Source: an uncultured Gallionellaceae bacterium
Lineage (GTDB): Bacteria; Pseudomonadota; Gammaproteobacteria; Burkholderiales; Gallionellaceae
Assembly (NCBI GenBank): GCA_903847155.1
Contig: CAINCU010000069.1
Coordinates: 1 to 40,589, forward strand
Direction: 5' to 3'
Length of the DNA stretch: 40,589 nt
In this document: piece by piece, positions 8,727 through 15,762 of the stretch
How positions within the stretch are numbered: position 1 is the stretch's first letter
Layout: each line of letters opens with the position of its first letter
Position numbers and translations under genes: made by a program
The notes under the pieces: generated by a model
Told to the model about the DNA's origin: nothing
What the model saw: only the letters and a program-made list of their open reading frames with translations
Databases searched by the model: none

Positions 8727-9847
8727 CAAGGCATGATCTCAACATACTCATACACCTCCGCATCGATCAGTTCTTTCCTCACCGTGAGAGCTGCCTCGGC
8801 GAACCATGCGTGCGGATCATGTTTGTCGATTTCGCGCCCCATGAAGCGGACCAGTTCACAGATCGGCTCGACTACATTGGCTCGGTAGCGTTCGTCCTTC
8901 TTCACGTATCCCATGTAGAGGTTCTTCATGCAGTTGCCGCGACACCAAGTATAGGCCTCGCAAGCATTGCAGGGCATGTCCGGATGCTGCTGCAACGGAC
9001 TTTTTTTCAGCCAGTTACCCTGTATCTCGCCCATTTGCATGCTCGGCAAGTAGGTCATATCGGGACAGGGAAATATCTTGCCGTCCGGCATGATATTGAG
9101 AATGTGCGTCGAGACGCGGCATTGTGTTTGGCCGGAATATAACTCCTTGGCGCGATTCGGCAATACCTTGTTGCGCACGATTCCCATGATCGGGATCAGC
9201 GGGTAAAGTTTGTCTGTACGGCAGAAGAATTTATCGATGAGCTGGATTAGCACCGCCTTGCGCTTGTCCAGCGAATCGTCAAAATATTGTTCGTCAGCGA
9301 CAAACTGCCAGTACAGGTAATCGAAAGATTCAGCGAGGTCGTCGAGTTCCTCAAAACTGGTATCAGAGTGACCCCAAGTCACGCGTGCAGTAACACTGCC
9401 GCCAAGCCTGTCGCGCACATGGTTCACATTTTTGTGCACTTGACGCCAAACACCCCGACCTCGGTAACGGTCCGTGATTTGCTCCCCTCCATCGATGGAA
9501 ACTAGGATGTTCGACAGTTTGTGCAACATCCAATCCGGCAGGTTATCCAGCAGCGTACCGTTGGTTTGCAACTGATAGCGGAAAGAAGGGAAACGGCGCA
9601 TGACTGTTTCCATCATCTCTCGATTGAGCGTCGGTTCGCCGCCATAAAACGTGACATAGATTTCCTTGCCGCCGAGGTTGTGCTCGATAAAGGCGGCGAG
9701 TTGTTCGATGTCGTATTTCAGCTCGGTCTGTGAGCCTAATACTTCGCCTACGCTCATCGAACAATAAGTGCATTTCAGGTTGCACTTAAGCGTGGTGAGA
9801 AGCTGTAGTTCGACGCGACCGCCGACAATGGGATTGATATCGGACAT
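8726..9847 (-). CDS. radical SAM protein with C-terminal SPASM-like cysteines
   Basis: 373 aa from ATG 9847 (AGG upstream; a TTG nine codons earlier is less likely). The [4Fe-4S]/SAM site CNLKCTYC (CxxxCxxC) lies near residues 22-29 after a beta-strand (VELQLLTTLK). YGGEPTL (about 69-75) is the SAM-binding GGEP motif. The C-terminal third has further cysteines (CRVS, FPCPDM, MPCNACEAYTWCRGNC), as in SPASM/twitch domains that hold auxiliary clusters. Such enzymes modify ribosomal peptides or mature enzyme partners; no precursor peptide or partner is recognisable nearby. The stop codon lies exactly at the edge of a group II intron remnant, so the extreme C-terminus may have been altered by that insertion. 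Confidence 0.8.
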   Translation of the reverse strand: MSDINPIVGGRVELQLLTTLKCNLKCTYCSMSVGEVLGSQTELKYDIEQLAAFIEHNLGGKEIYVTFYGGEPTLNREMMETVMRRFPSFRYQLQTNGTLLDNLPDWMLHKLSNILVSIDGGEQITDRYRGRGVWRQVHKNVNHVRDRLGGSVTARVTWGHSDTSFEELDDLAESFDYLYWQFVADEQYFDDSLDKRKAVLIQLIDKFFCRTDKLYPLIPIMGIVRNKVLPNRAKELYSGQTQCRVSTHILNIMPDGKIFPCPDMTYLPSMQMGEIQGNWLKKSPLQQHPDMPCNACEAYTWCRGNCMKNLYMGYVKKDERYRANVVEPICELVRFMGREIDKHDPHAWFAEAALTVRKELIDAEVYEYVEIMP

Positions 9848-9985
9848 AATTACCTGCGTTGCCACAGGAGACAAGATATGGGAGTAGTGTAACCGGATTC
9901 GGAGAGCGCCTTGAGGATTTTCGGCACTAGTATCTGGTCGCCAAAACTAGTTGGCACTATGTTCACACCCATTTACTTACCGTCA

Positions 9986-10027
9986 GGTGCGCGATTAGTC
10001 TCGAACCAATGATTCTCACCATTTCAA
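9986..10027 (-). repeat. degenerate copy of the tRNA-Val 3' half (possible attachment-site remnant)
   Basis: Read on the minus strand, 39 bases here match the tRNA-Val(GAC) gene at 13950-14026 from inside the anticodon loop to the acceptor stem with 32 identities, including TTGGTTCGAG and AATCGCGC, followed by ACC. It is in the same orientation as the intact tRNA. The other half of the tRNA is missing. Most of the differences read as G-to-A or C-to-T decay. This is the arrangement left when an element integrates at a tRNA 3' end. Confidence 0.6.
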
Positions 10028-10123
10028 CGGGAAAAAAACTTGCATTTATCTGCCATCTATATAGTGGTCTAATAAAAACGTACACCTCGATAGAATTATA
10101 ATTCACCAAAAGAGGAAACACCG

Positions 10124-10360
10124 ATGAGCAAGCAATACGAAGCTCCATTTAAGTTAGAAGTTGCCCGCATGGAAGTTGATCAACGATTGAGCGTCGCGCA
10201 AGTAGTCAAAGACATGGACATAGGTCGCACAGCAGTGAATCGCTGGATTGAGCAATACCGAGCCGAACAACTGGGTAAAACCGGTATCGGCGAGCCGATC
10301 ACCGCCAAGCAGCAACGTATCCGCCAATTGGAAAGCGAGAACCGCCAACTGCGTTCCGAT
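10124..10360 (+). pseudogene. IS3-family transposase OrfA, truncated
   Basis: 79 residues with a helix-turn-helix of IS3 OrfA type: APFKLEVARM, then LSVAQVVKDMDIGRTAVNRW, and the leucine-zipper start RQLESENRQLRSD. Full OrfA proteins continue with the block that leads to the programmed frameshift into OrfB. Here the similarity stops abruptly at 10360 and the frame runs on into unrelated sequence to 10504. No orfB is present. A good AAAGAGGAAAC ribosome-binding site precedes ATG at 10124. The sequence from 10361 to 10510 has no recognisable gene. Confidence 0.75.
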
Positions 10361-10510
10361 TCTGTACAGTTATACGAGCGGCCATTCGGGTCTCGCACGG
10401 CATGGGCAAGCTGGTGCTCAATGAAGTCCGGGCGCACCCCTAGGAGGTTTGGGTGTTCGCGCCCTGACCGCCGTTTTCCCCATGATCCACACGGGGGACG
10501 GTAGAAATCT

Positions 10511-10813
10511 CTATGCTGCCTTGAGTTGCTGGATGTGGGCGTAGTCGCCTTGCTGCTCCAACGTCCAAACATCAACGGCCTGTTGCATCCGTAGCCAAAA
10601 GCCAGCGCCATTGCCCAGCAACTTGCCCAAGCGAATTGCCATGTCAGGCGTTACCGGTCGGCGCTCGTGCAGAATCTCGGACACGGTGCGGCGAGACACA
10701 CCCATCCGATCAGCAAACTCGCCTTGAGTGATGCCCAGCTCGGGCATCACTACATCGCGCAGCAATGCGCCAGGGTGAGATGGTGCTCGGCGTTTGTAGC
10801 GTAAATTGTCCAT
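10511..10813 (-). CDS. higA: HigA-type antitoxin (XRE helix-turn-helix)
   Basis: 100 aa. The DNA-binding domain is typical of HigA: HPGALLRDVVMPELGITQ, then EFADRMGVSRRTVSEILHERRPV (about residues 13-53), followed by the family's AIRLGKLLGNGAGFWLRMQ helix. HigA neutralises the mRNA-cleaving toxin HigB and represses the operon. The start ATG overlaps the stop of the upstream higB fragment (TGATG), the normal higBA arrangement. Because higB has lost its N-terminus, this antitoxin is now an orphan and the original promoter, upstream of higB, has been removed. Confidence 0.87.
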   Translation of the reverse strand: MDNLRYKRRAPSHPGALLRDVVMPELGITQGEFADRMGVSRRTVSEILHERRPVTPDMAIRLGKLLGNGAGFWLRMQQAVDVWTLEQQGDYAHIQQLKAA

Positions 10814-10986
10814 CAGTGGTAATCCTCCAAATCCAGTATGTAGGCATCGCCGTTTTCAAACTCAAACGTGATGCGCCAATTTGCCGACACTCTCACACTC
10901 CACAGGTTGCGCTTGTCGCCCTTTAAGCGATGCAGCCGGAAGCCAGGCAAGTCCAGCTCATTCACTAATTCCGCTGCATCTATTGC
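10813..10986 (-). pseudogene. higB: HigB toxin, N-terminally truncated
   Basis: 57 C-terminal codons remain: AIDAAELVNELDLPGF, RLHRLKGDKRNLWSV, then ANWRITFEFENGDAYILDL and EDYH. These match the second half of RelE-superfamily HigB toxins (about 92 aa), including the WRI..F strand that carries active-site residues. The missing part is roughly the first 33-35 residues. The break falls exactly at the right end of the tnpB element (10987), so insertion, possibly with a deletion, destroyed the toxin. Confidence 0.8.
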
Positions 10987-11130
10987 TTGACGTCCTCCCC
11001 GGCATGAATGGCGGAGATTCCTACCGCGCTATGCACAAGTCACCTCACGCATAGTCGCCTCGGCGGGTTCCTGCTTCACGGAACGGCCTGACTGCGCCAA
11101 TTCTCCACAGGCTAACAAGCGATATCCTCG
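10987..11130 (-). ncRNA. putative omega/re RNA of the tnpB element
   Basis: Known TnpB guide RNAs overlap the 3' end of tnpB and run to the right end, with the guide taken from flanking DNA. Here the corresponding segment covers the tnpB end, the untranslated tail with AGCGCGGTAGGAATCTCC, a small stem, and the terminal GACGTCAA; the guide would begin in the higB fragment at 10986 (GCAATAGATGCAGCGG). The same segment is kept in the fragment at 18128-18256. The 5' boundary given is only an estimate; no folding was possible. Confidence 0.4.
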
Positions 11131-12252
11131 CTCTAAAACATTGATAGCGCCGACCAAGTCAGCGTTATTCTCATAGCCGCAATCCACGCACGCGAACCTG
11201 GCTTGTGTCTGGCGATTCTCTACCGACACATGGTCGCAGGCCGGACACGTCCGGCTGGTATTTCTGGCCGGTACCACCAGCACGTCACCGCCTAGCCAAA
11301 CCTGCTTGTATTCCAGCTGCCGCCTGAATTCGAACCACCCCTGATCGAGGATAGACTTGTTCAGGCCGGATTTGGCTTTGACGTTACGTCCTGGCGAATC
11401 GCTGCTGCCTGCAGAGGACTTGGACATATTCCGTACCTGCAAGTCCTCGATACACACTATCGCGTGGTTTTGGCTGATCGTGGTTGAAGTCTTGTGCAGG
11501 AAATCGCGGCGGACATTGGCGATGCGGGTGTGAATCTTCTGGACTCGGGCTTTCGCTTTCTTCCAGTTGCTGCTGAACTTCGTCTTGCGCGACATGGCCC
11601 GTTGATAGCGAGCCAGCCGTTGTTGATGTTTCCTGAAGGTATTAAGCGGTACAATGTAGCTACCATCGCTCAAGGTGGCAAAGCGGGTGATACCCACGTC
11701 GATGCCAATGATCGAGGTTGATGGATGTGCCGGCTCTGCAATCTCGCGTTCGGTCTGGATCGCCACGAACCACTTGCCGCCAGACTGGCTCACTGTGGCG
11801 TTACGCAACTCGCCCAACACGTCCCGGCTGAGGCGCATGCGCATCCAGCCCAGCTTGGGCAGGAAGATGCGGTTATTGGCCTGATCGAGCTTGATTTGCT
11901 TTGGGTCGGGGTAACGGAAACTGTCACCGCTGCCTTTCTTCTTGAAGCGCGGGAAGTCTGCACGCTTGGCAAAGAAGTTTTTGTACGCCTTCTCCAGGTC
12001 TTTCAGGGCATGTTGCAGTGGGTGGCATGGGGCATCCTTGAGCCACGGCGTTTCGCTGCCATTGCGCCATGCCGTGAGATGTTTCGCCATCGCCACATAG
12101 CCGATGAATTTGTTTCCGGCCTCGTGATTATCTTTTTGCAGCGCCAGCGCCTTGTTGTAAACGAAACGGCATGACCCCGCGAAGCGGCGCATGTCGCGCT
12201 GTTGCTGTCCGTCGGGCCGTAACTCGAACTTGTAGGCTTGCTGGCGTTTCAT
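11029..12252 (-). CDS. tnpB: RNA-guided endonuclease TnpB
   Basis: 407 aa from ATG 12252 (a TTG ten codons earlier is also open); normal length for TnpB, ancestor of Cas12. N-terminal helix-turn-helix/wedge region MKRQQAYKFELRP; RuvC-like catalytic residues in IIGIDVGITRFA (Asp), VCIEDLQVRNM (Glu) and NNADLVGAINV (Asp); zinc knuckle CPACDHV...CVDCGYENN between the last two. All three acidic residues and the four cysteines are present, so the nuclease appears intact. It would use a guide RNA from the element's right end to cut the empty donor site. The adjoining ends and flanks are described under the insertion sequence. Confidence 0.92.
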   Translation of the reverse strand: MKRQQAYKFELRPDGQQQRDMRRFAGSCRFVYNKALALQKDNHEAGNKFIGYVAMAKHLTAWRNGSETPWLKDAPCHPLQHALKDLEKAYKNFFAKRADFPRFKKKGSGDSFRYPDPKQIKLDQANNRIFLPKLGWMRMRLSRDVLGELRNATVSQSGGKWFVAIQTEREIAEPAHPSTSIIGIDVGITRFATLSDGSYIVPLNTFRKHQQRLARYQRAMSRKTKFSSNWKKAKARVQKIHTRIANVRRDFLHKTSTTISQNHAIVCIEDLQVRNMSKSSAGSSDSPGRNVKAKSGLNKSILDQGWFEFRRQLEYKQVWLGGDVLVVPARNTSRTCPACDHVSVENRQTQARFACVDCGYENNADLVGAINVLERGYRLLACGELAQSGRSVKQEPAEATMREVTCA

Positions 12253-12375
12253 AAAACTTATTGTAGCGTATATTACTGACAATAAGAACGTTCGTTCTGC
12301 GCATTTAAGATGGATGCCTTCGACATCCGCGCTATCCTTCCCCGCCCTGAAGGGCGAGGTTTGCCGCGCAACTGA

Positions 12376-13623
12376 TCAACAGCCATCCCACAGGCTGCGT
12401 ATTGGCACAGCAAATAATTTGTCGCCAAATGGGGTCGTCACTTCACCGTCATACAAAACGACACCTCCAGCAAAGCGTTCCCCTGCGCTTTCCTTCAATT
12501 TGCGCAACCCGCGAAAATCGTTTGCCGTTACCGTAGCAGAGGCTTTCACCTCAACACCGGCCACACGTTGACCGACACCCTCCAATACGATGTCCACCTC
12601 TGCACCGTCTTTGTCCCGGAAGTGATAGAAAGTGATTGTGTCATCGCGCCAACTCGCTTGGCGGCGCAGCTCTTGGAAAATAAAAGTTTCCAAGAGCTGC
12701 CCAAGCAAGGTGCGATCTGCCCATAACGCTGCGCCATCCACACCCAGCAAAGCGCAGGCAAGCCCGGTATCCCCTAAATGTAGCTTGGGGGTTTTGACCA
12801 GCCTGCTTAAGCGGTTGTTATGCCAGGGTGGCAACTCTTCCAGCAAAAATACGCGCGCCAGTAACGTCACATAATCGCGAATTGTTGGGCGGCTCAATTG
12901 AAAAGGCGATGCCAGATCTGCCACATTGAGCAACCTCGCCGTCTGTCCGGCTGCTAATGTAAGCAAACGTGGCAATACATCCAGCGAGCTGATGCGTGCC
13001 ATATCTCGCACATCACGCTGCACCAGCGTTTCGATGTAATCACGATACCAAGTGACACGCCTGCGTGATGATGGTCGTGCAAGCGCGGCGGGATAGCCAC
13101 CAGCAGCAATCCGGTCGGCGAGCTCCTTGCCCAATCTTGCCTGTTGCTTCGTCTTAAAACCAACTCCAAACAACGCATCCAGAAAGTCCGGCTGCTTTGC
13201 TGCCAGCTCAGACTGAGCGAGCGGGTGCAGTCGCAAAATTTCCATGCGCCCTGCCAGCGAGTCTGCCAACCGTGGCACCAATAGCACGTTTGCCGAGCCA
13301 GTCAGAATGAACCGCCCCGGTCGCCGGTCACGATCTACTGCGACTTTCAACGCAGTAAACAATTCAGGAACACGCTGCACCTGATCCAACACCACCTTAT
13401 CCGGCAAATCTGCCACAAACCCCACCGGGTCGGCCAGAACCGATGCTCGCAACACATCATCATCGAAACTGATATAGGCATAGCCAGCCGCATCACCCAC
13501 AGCGCGGGCGAGCGTAGTCTTGCCGCATTGGCGCGGGCCGTGAATCAGCACCACAGGCGTATCTTGCAGCGCCTCGGTCAGGTGAGAGAGCGCGAAACGG
13601 GGATGGAAGATTGGATCAGTCAT
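12376..13623 (-). CDS. AAA ATPase with DUF4143 domain
   Basis: 415 aa. Walker A GPRQCGKTTL (about residues 29-38), a Walker B region ending PDKVVLDQVQRVPEL where the usual Asp-Glu is Asp-Gln, and the sensor segment FILTGSANVLL. The C-terminal half carries the DUF4143 fold with a nuclease-like core (DGAEVDIVLE...VAGVEVKASATV, the D..E.K pattern of PD-(D/E)XK proteins). Such ATPases are frequent in accessory DNA and have no agreed function. The stop TGA is part of the TTGAT at the left end of the tnpB element; the C-terminus has a normal family length, so little or nothing was lost. Confidence 0.82.
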   Translation of the reverse strand: MTDPIFHPRFALSHLTEALQDTPVVLIHGPRQCGKTTLARAVGDAAGYAYISFDDDVLRASVLADPVGFVADLPDKVVLDQVQRVPELFTALKVAVDRDRRPGRFILTGSANVLLVPRLADSLAGRMEILRLHPLAQSELAAKQPDFLDALFGVGFKTKQQARLGKELADRIAAGGYPAALARPSSRRRVTWYRDYIETLVQRDVRDMARISSLDVLPRLLTLAAGQTARLLNVADLASPFQLSRPTIRDYVTLLARVFLLEELPPWHNNRLSRLVKTPKLHLGDTGLACALLGVDGAALWADRTLLGQLLETFIFQELRRQASWRDDTITFYHFRDKDGAEVDIVLEGVGQRVAGVEVKASATVTANDFRGLRKLKESAGERFAGGVVLYDGEVTTPFGDKLFAVPIRSLWDGC

Positions 13624-13949
13624 GCGGCCAAGTGTAACTCAATGTATCGGCCAATTGAAATGTTTTAATACGACCAAATGAAACCATGGCATATTCAGAA
13701 TGGAACTCCGCTGCAATTTTTTCAGGAATTTGACGGATGGTCGAGCTTCACGATGGCGCAAAGATAGGCGCACCTTTCAGGAGAACATTTGCGAGCCTGG
13801 GTGAACCGCACGCCCTTGCATTTGGTAGCAAATGCCGAGGTTTTGGCGGGTTCGGATGGTGAATGGCAGGTTTCAGCCATACCGAACAAAAAAACCGCAT
13901 AAGCGGCTTTAATGTAAATCGTAACGTGTTGTTTTACCTACGATATTTT
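13624..13949. other. gene-poor stretch with a small protein-coding remnant
   Basis: The plus-strand frame from about 13768 to 13902 encodes RAWVNRTPLHLVANAEVLAG, then SDGEWQVSAIPNKKTA, and a stop. Codon use looks genuine and it has the feel of the C-terminus of a lost gene, with an in-frame TAG just upstream at 13765. I cannot name the family. Nothing else is seen before the tRNA. Confidence 0.35.
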
Positions 13950-14026
13950 TGGTAGGCGCGATTGGACTCGAACCAACGACCCCCACCATGTCAAGGTGGT
14001 GCTCTAACCAGCTGAGCTACGCGCCT
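13950..14026 (-). tRNA. tRNA-Val (anticodon GAC)
   Basis: Complete 77-nt tRNA with encoded CCA. The acceptor AGGCGCG pairs with CGCGCCT; the D-arm region is GCTCAGCTGGTTAGAGC; the anticodon stem CCACC/GGTGG encloses TTGACAT, giving GAC, which reads GUC/GUU; the T-arm contains GGTTCGAGTCC. Its 3' half is partly repeated at 9986-10027, so it may have served as an integration target. Confidence 0.97.
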
Positions 14027-14040
14027 GTAAAAGGACGCGC

Positions 14041-14070
14041 ATTGTAACCGAATAGATTGAACGTTGCCAA
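14041..14070 (-). promoter_or_regulatory. tRNA-Val promoter
   Basis: On the minus strand TTGGCA (14070-14065), an 18-base spacer, then TACAAT (14046-14041) and a GCGCGTCC discriminator that fits stable-RNA promoters. It lies between the dnaB stop and the tRNA. Confidence 0.6.
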
Positions 14071-14090
14071 CGAATTAGTGCACCATCAAC

Positions 14091-15482
14091 TTAACGTTGA
14101 GATGATGCATAATTTTCGAAACGCGTGAACTCGCCACGGAAGGTCAGCTCAACCTTGCCGATGGGGCCGTTACGCTGTTTGCCGATGATGATCTCAGCTT
14201 TGCCTTTGTCAGGTGTATCCGGGTTATAAACTTCATCGCGGTAGATGAACAGAATCAAGTCAGCATCCTGCTCTATAGCGCCTGATTCGCGCAAGTCGGA
14301 CATGACTGGACGTTTGTTAGGACGTTGCTCCAAACTACGATTGAGCTGAGATAGTGCGATCACTGGCACATGCAACTCCTTCGCCAGCGATTTCAATGAA
14401 CGAGAAATTTCTGAAATTTCTGTTGCCCGATTTTCGCTCGATCTGCCAGCCGGAGAAGACATCAGCTGGATATAGTCAATCACGATCAAGCCAAGGCCGT
14501 CTTTATTCTGGCGGTGAAGACGGCGCGCGCGCGAACGCAGTTCCAATGAGTTCAAACCAGCAGTCTCATCAATAAAGATCGGGGCATCGTTCAATTGCCC
14601 CAAAGCGTGGGTCATACGCGACCAGTCATCGTCTTCCAGTCGTCCGGTACGCAGGCTGTGCTGATTGAGTCGTCCAACCGAACCAATCATACGCATCGCT
14701 AACTGCGTGCCACCCATTTCCATACTGAAGATGGCGACCGCTTTATTCGATTCCAGCGCCACATTCTCCGCAATGTTGATGGAAAACGCGGTCTTGCCCA
14801 TACTCGGGCGTCCCGCAACAATGATGAGATCGCCGGGTTGCAAACCGGAGGTCATGCTATCCAGATCAGTGAAGCCAGTAGCGATTCCTGTGATATCACT
14901 CGAATTTTCGCGGCTGTATAAACTCTCGATGCGCTCGACCACTTGCGTCAGTAACGGTGGCATTGAGGTAAAGCCTTGCCGTCCGCGTTCGCCTTGTTCG
15001 GAAATTTCAAAAACCTTGCTTTCAGCTTCATCCAATAACTGCCCGGCATCGCGTCCGCCCGGATTGTAGGCGCTGGTGGCGATCTCGCTGCCCACTTCCA
15101 CCAACTTGCGCATGATGGCGCGCTCGCGCACGATTTCGGCATAGCGGCGGATATTGGCAGCGGAAGGCACGTTCTGCGCCAGCGTACCCAAATAGACCAG
15201 ACCGCCCGCCTTTTCCAACTCGGCGTGGCTCTCCAGCGATTCGGCAACAGTGATGACATCAATCGGCTTGGCGTGCTCAGTCAGACGACCGATGTGCCGC
15301 CAAATCAAACGGTGTTCGTGGCGGTAGAAATCACTCTCGCTCAGCAGGTCGGCGATTTTATCCCAAGCGCTGGTATCCAACAGAATGCCACCCAGCACCG
15401 ACTGCTCCGCTTCGACGGAATGCGGAGGAAGTTTCAAAGCATCAAGCTGAGAATCGGCAACAGGAGTAGGATAGTTTTGCAT
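14091..15482 (-). CDS. dnaB: replicative DNA helicase DnaB
   Basis: 463 aa from ATG 15482; an open frame continues upstream into the inserted mobile DNA but MQNYPTPVADSQ is the natural beginning. Hexameric helicase that unwinds DNA at the replication fork. N-terminal domain PPHSVEAEQSVLGGILLD (about 20-37); RecA-like ATPase with Walker A GRPSMGKTAFS (near 208), IFSMEMGG, Walker B LIVIDYIQLM and the H4-type motif ALSQLNRSLEQRPNKRP. Its usual partners rplI, rpsR, priB and rpsF lie on the same strand 3 kb upstream, beyond the insertion, so dnaB is likely now driven by a different promoter. Confidence 0.96.
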   Translation of the reverse strand: MQNYPTPVADSQLDALKLPPHSVEAEQSVLGGILLDTSAWDKIADLLSESDFYRHEHRLIWRHIGRLTEHAKPIDVITVAESLESHAELEKAGGLVYLGTLAQNVPSAANIRRYAEIVRERAIMRKLVEVGSEIATSAYNPGGRDAGQLLDEAESKVFEISEQGERGRQGFTSMPPLLTQVVERIESLYSRENSSDITGIATGFTDLDSMTSGLQPGDLIIVAGRPSMGKTAFSINIAENVALESNKAVAIFSMEMGGTQLAMRMIGSVGRLNQHSLRTGRLEDDDWSRMTHALGQLNDAPIFIDETAGLNSLELRSRARRLHRQNKDGLGLIVIDYIQLMSSPAGRSSENRATEISEISRSLKSLAKELHVPVIALSQLNRSLEQRPNKRPVMSDLRESGAIEQDADLILFIYRDEVYNPDTPDKGKAEIIIGKQRNGPIGKVELTFRGEFTRFENYASSQR

Positions 15483-15508
15483 GGGATCAACGCAAATTTC
15501 GGAATGTA

Positions 15509-15517
15509 ATTTTACCA
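15509..15517 (-). promoter_or_regulatory. possible extended -10 promoter for dnaB
   Basis: TGGTAAAAT on the minus strand, an extended -10 (TGn-TAAAAT), ends 27 bases before the dnaB ATG and lies exactly at the edge of the mobile left end. No convincing -35 is seen. It is the best candidate to drive dnaB after the operon was split. Confidence 0.35.
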
Positions 15518-15635
15518 GATTTGCGCGAAAAACCCTGCCCTTTAGGGCGGAGATGAATAGCAAGGATGTCGCAGGCACCTGTTTTTTGACTTTAAGTTTA
15601 TGTGCTAAACGTCTCAAACTTGGCTTTATGGTCGG

Positions 15636-15705
15636 GTAGCGGCAGCGCATTGCTGCGCCGCCGCACCCTAAGATCCGTACGTGCGTCTCACAACGCATAC
15701 GGCTC
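15636..15705 (-). ncRNA. group II intron domains V and VI
   Basis: Domain V at 15705-15672 reads GAGCCGTATGCG, a GTGA-type loop, CGCACGTACGGATC: the 34-nt catalytic hairpin with the AGC/bulge architecture. Domain VI (15669-15636) is a long GGGTGCGGCGGCGCAGC/GCGCTGCCGCTACCC hairpin with an unpaired A near the 3' end, the expected branch point. Both appear intact. Confidence 0.75.
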
Positions 15706-15762
15706 AAGCCTCTCAACGGCATTTTTCAGCACCCAGTTTCACTACTTTATTTTCCAGCGTTG

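Larger units (their letters stand above)
10987..12374 (-). mobile_element. tnpB-only IS200/IS605-family insertion sequence
   Basis: On the minus strand the element starts just after TTGAT (12379-12375), which is the target/TAM pentamer known for ISDra2-type elements. It has a left-end hairpin CGCCCTTCAGGGCG (about 12344-12357), then tnpB, and ends with the conserved-looking GGGGAGGACGTCAA (10987-11000). There are no inverted repeats and no target duplication, as expected. There is no tnpA, so it could move only with a transposase supplied in trans. It lies between the AAA ATPase gene, whose stop codon is formed by the TTGAT, and the truncated higB. Related ends recur at 15516 and 18256. Confidence 0.75.

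Noticed and set aside
9904-9958. GGCACTAGT / ACTAGTTGGCACT short repeats after the radical SAM gene
   Set aside because: Too short and imperfect to call an element end or an operator.
12286-12297. GAACGTTCGTTC, which fits a GAAC-N4-GTTC LexA-type box near tnpB
   Set aside because: That box type belongs to Gram-positive LexA; a single short match in this host carries no weight.
14665-15069. 134-codon plus-strand frame with plausible length
   Set aside because: Lies wholly within dnaB on the other strand, which is certain.
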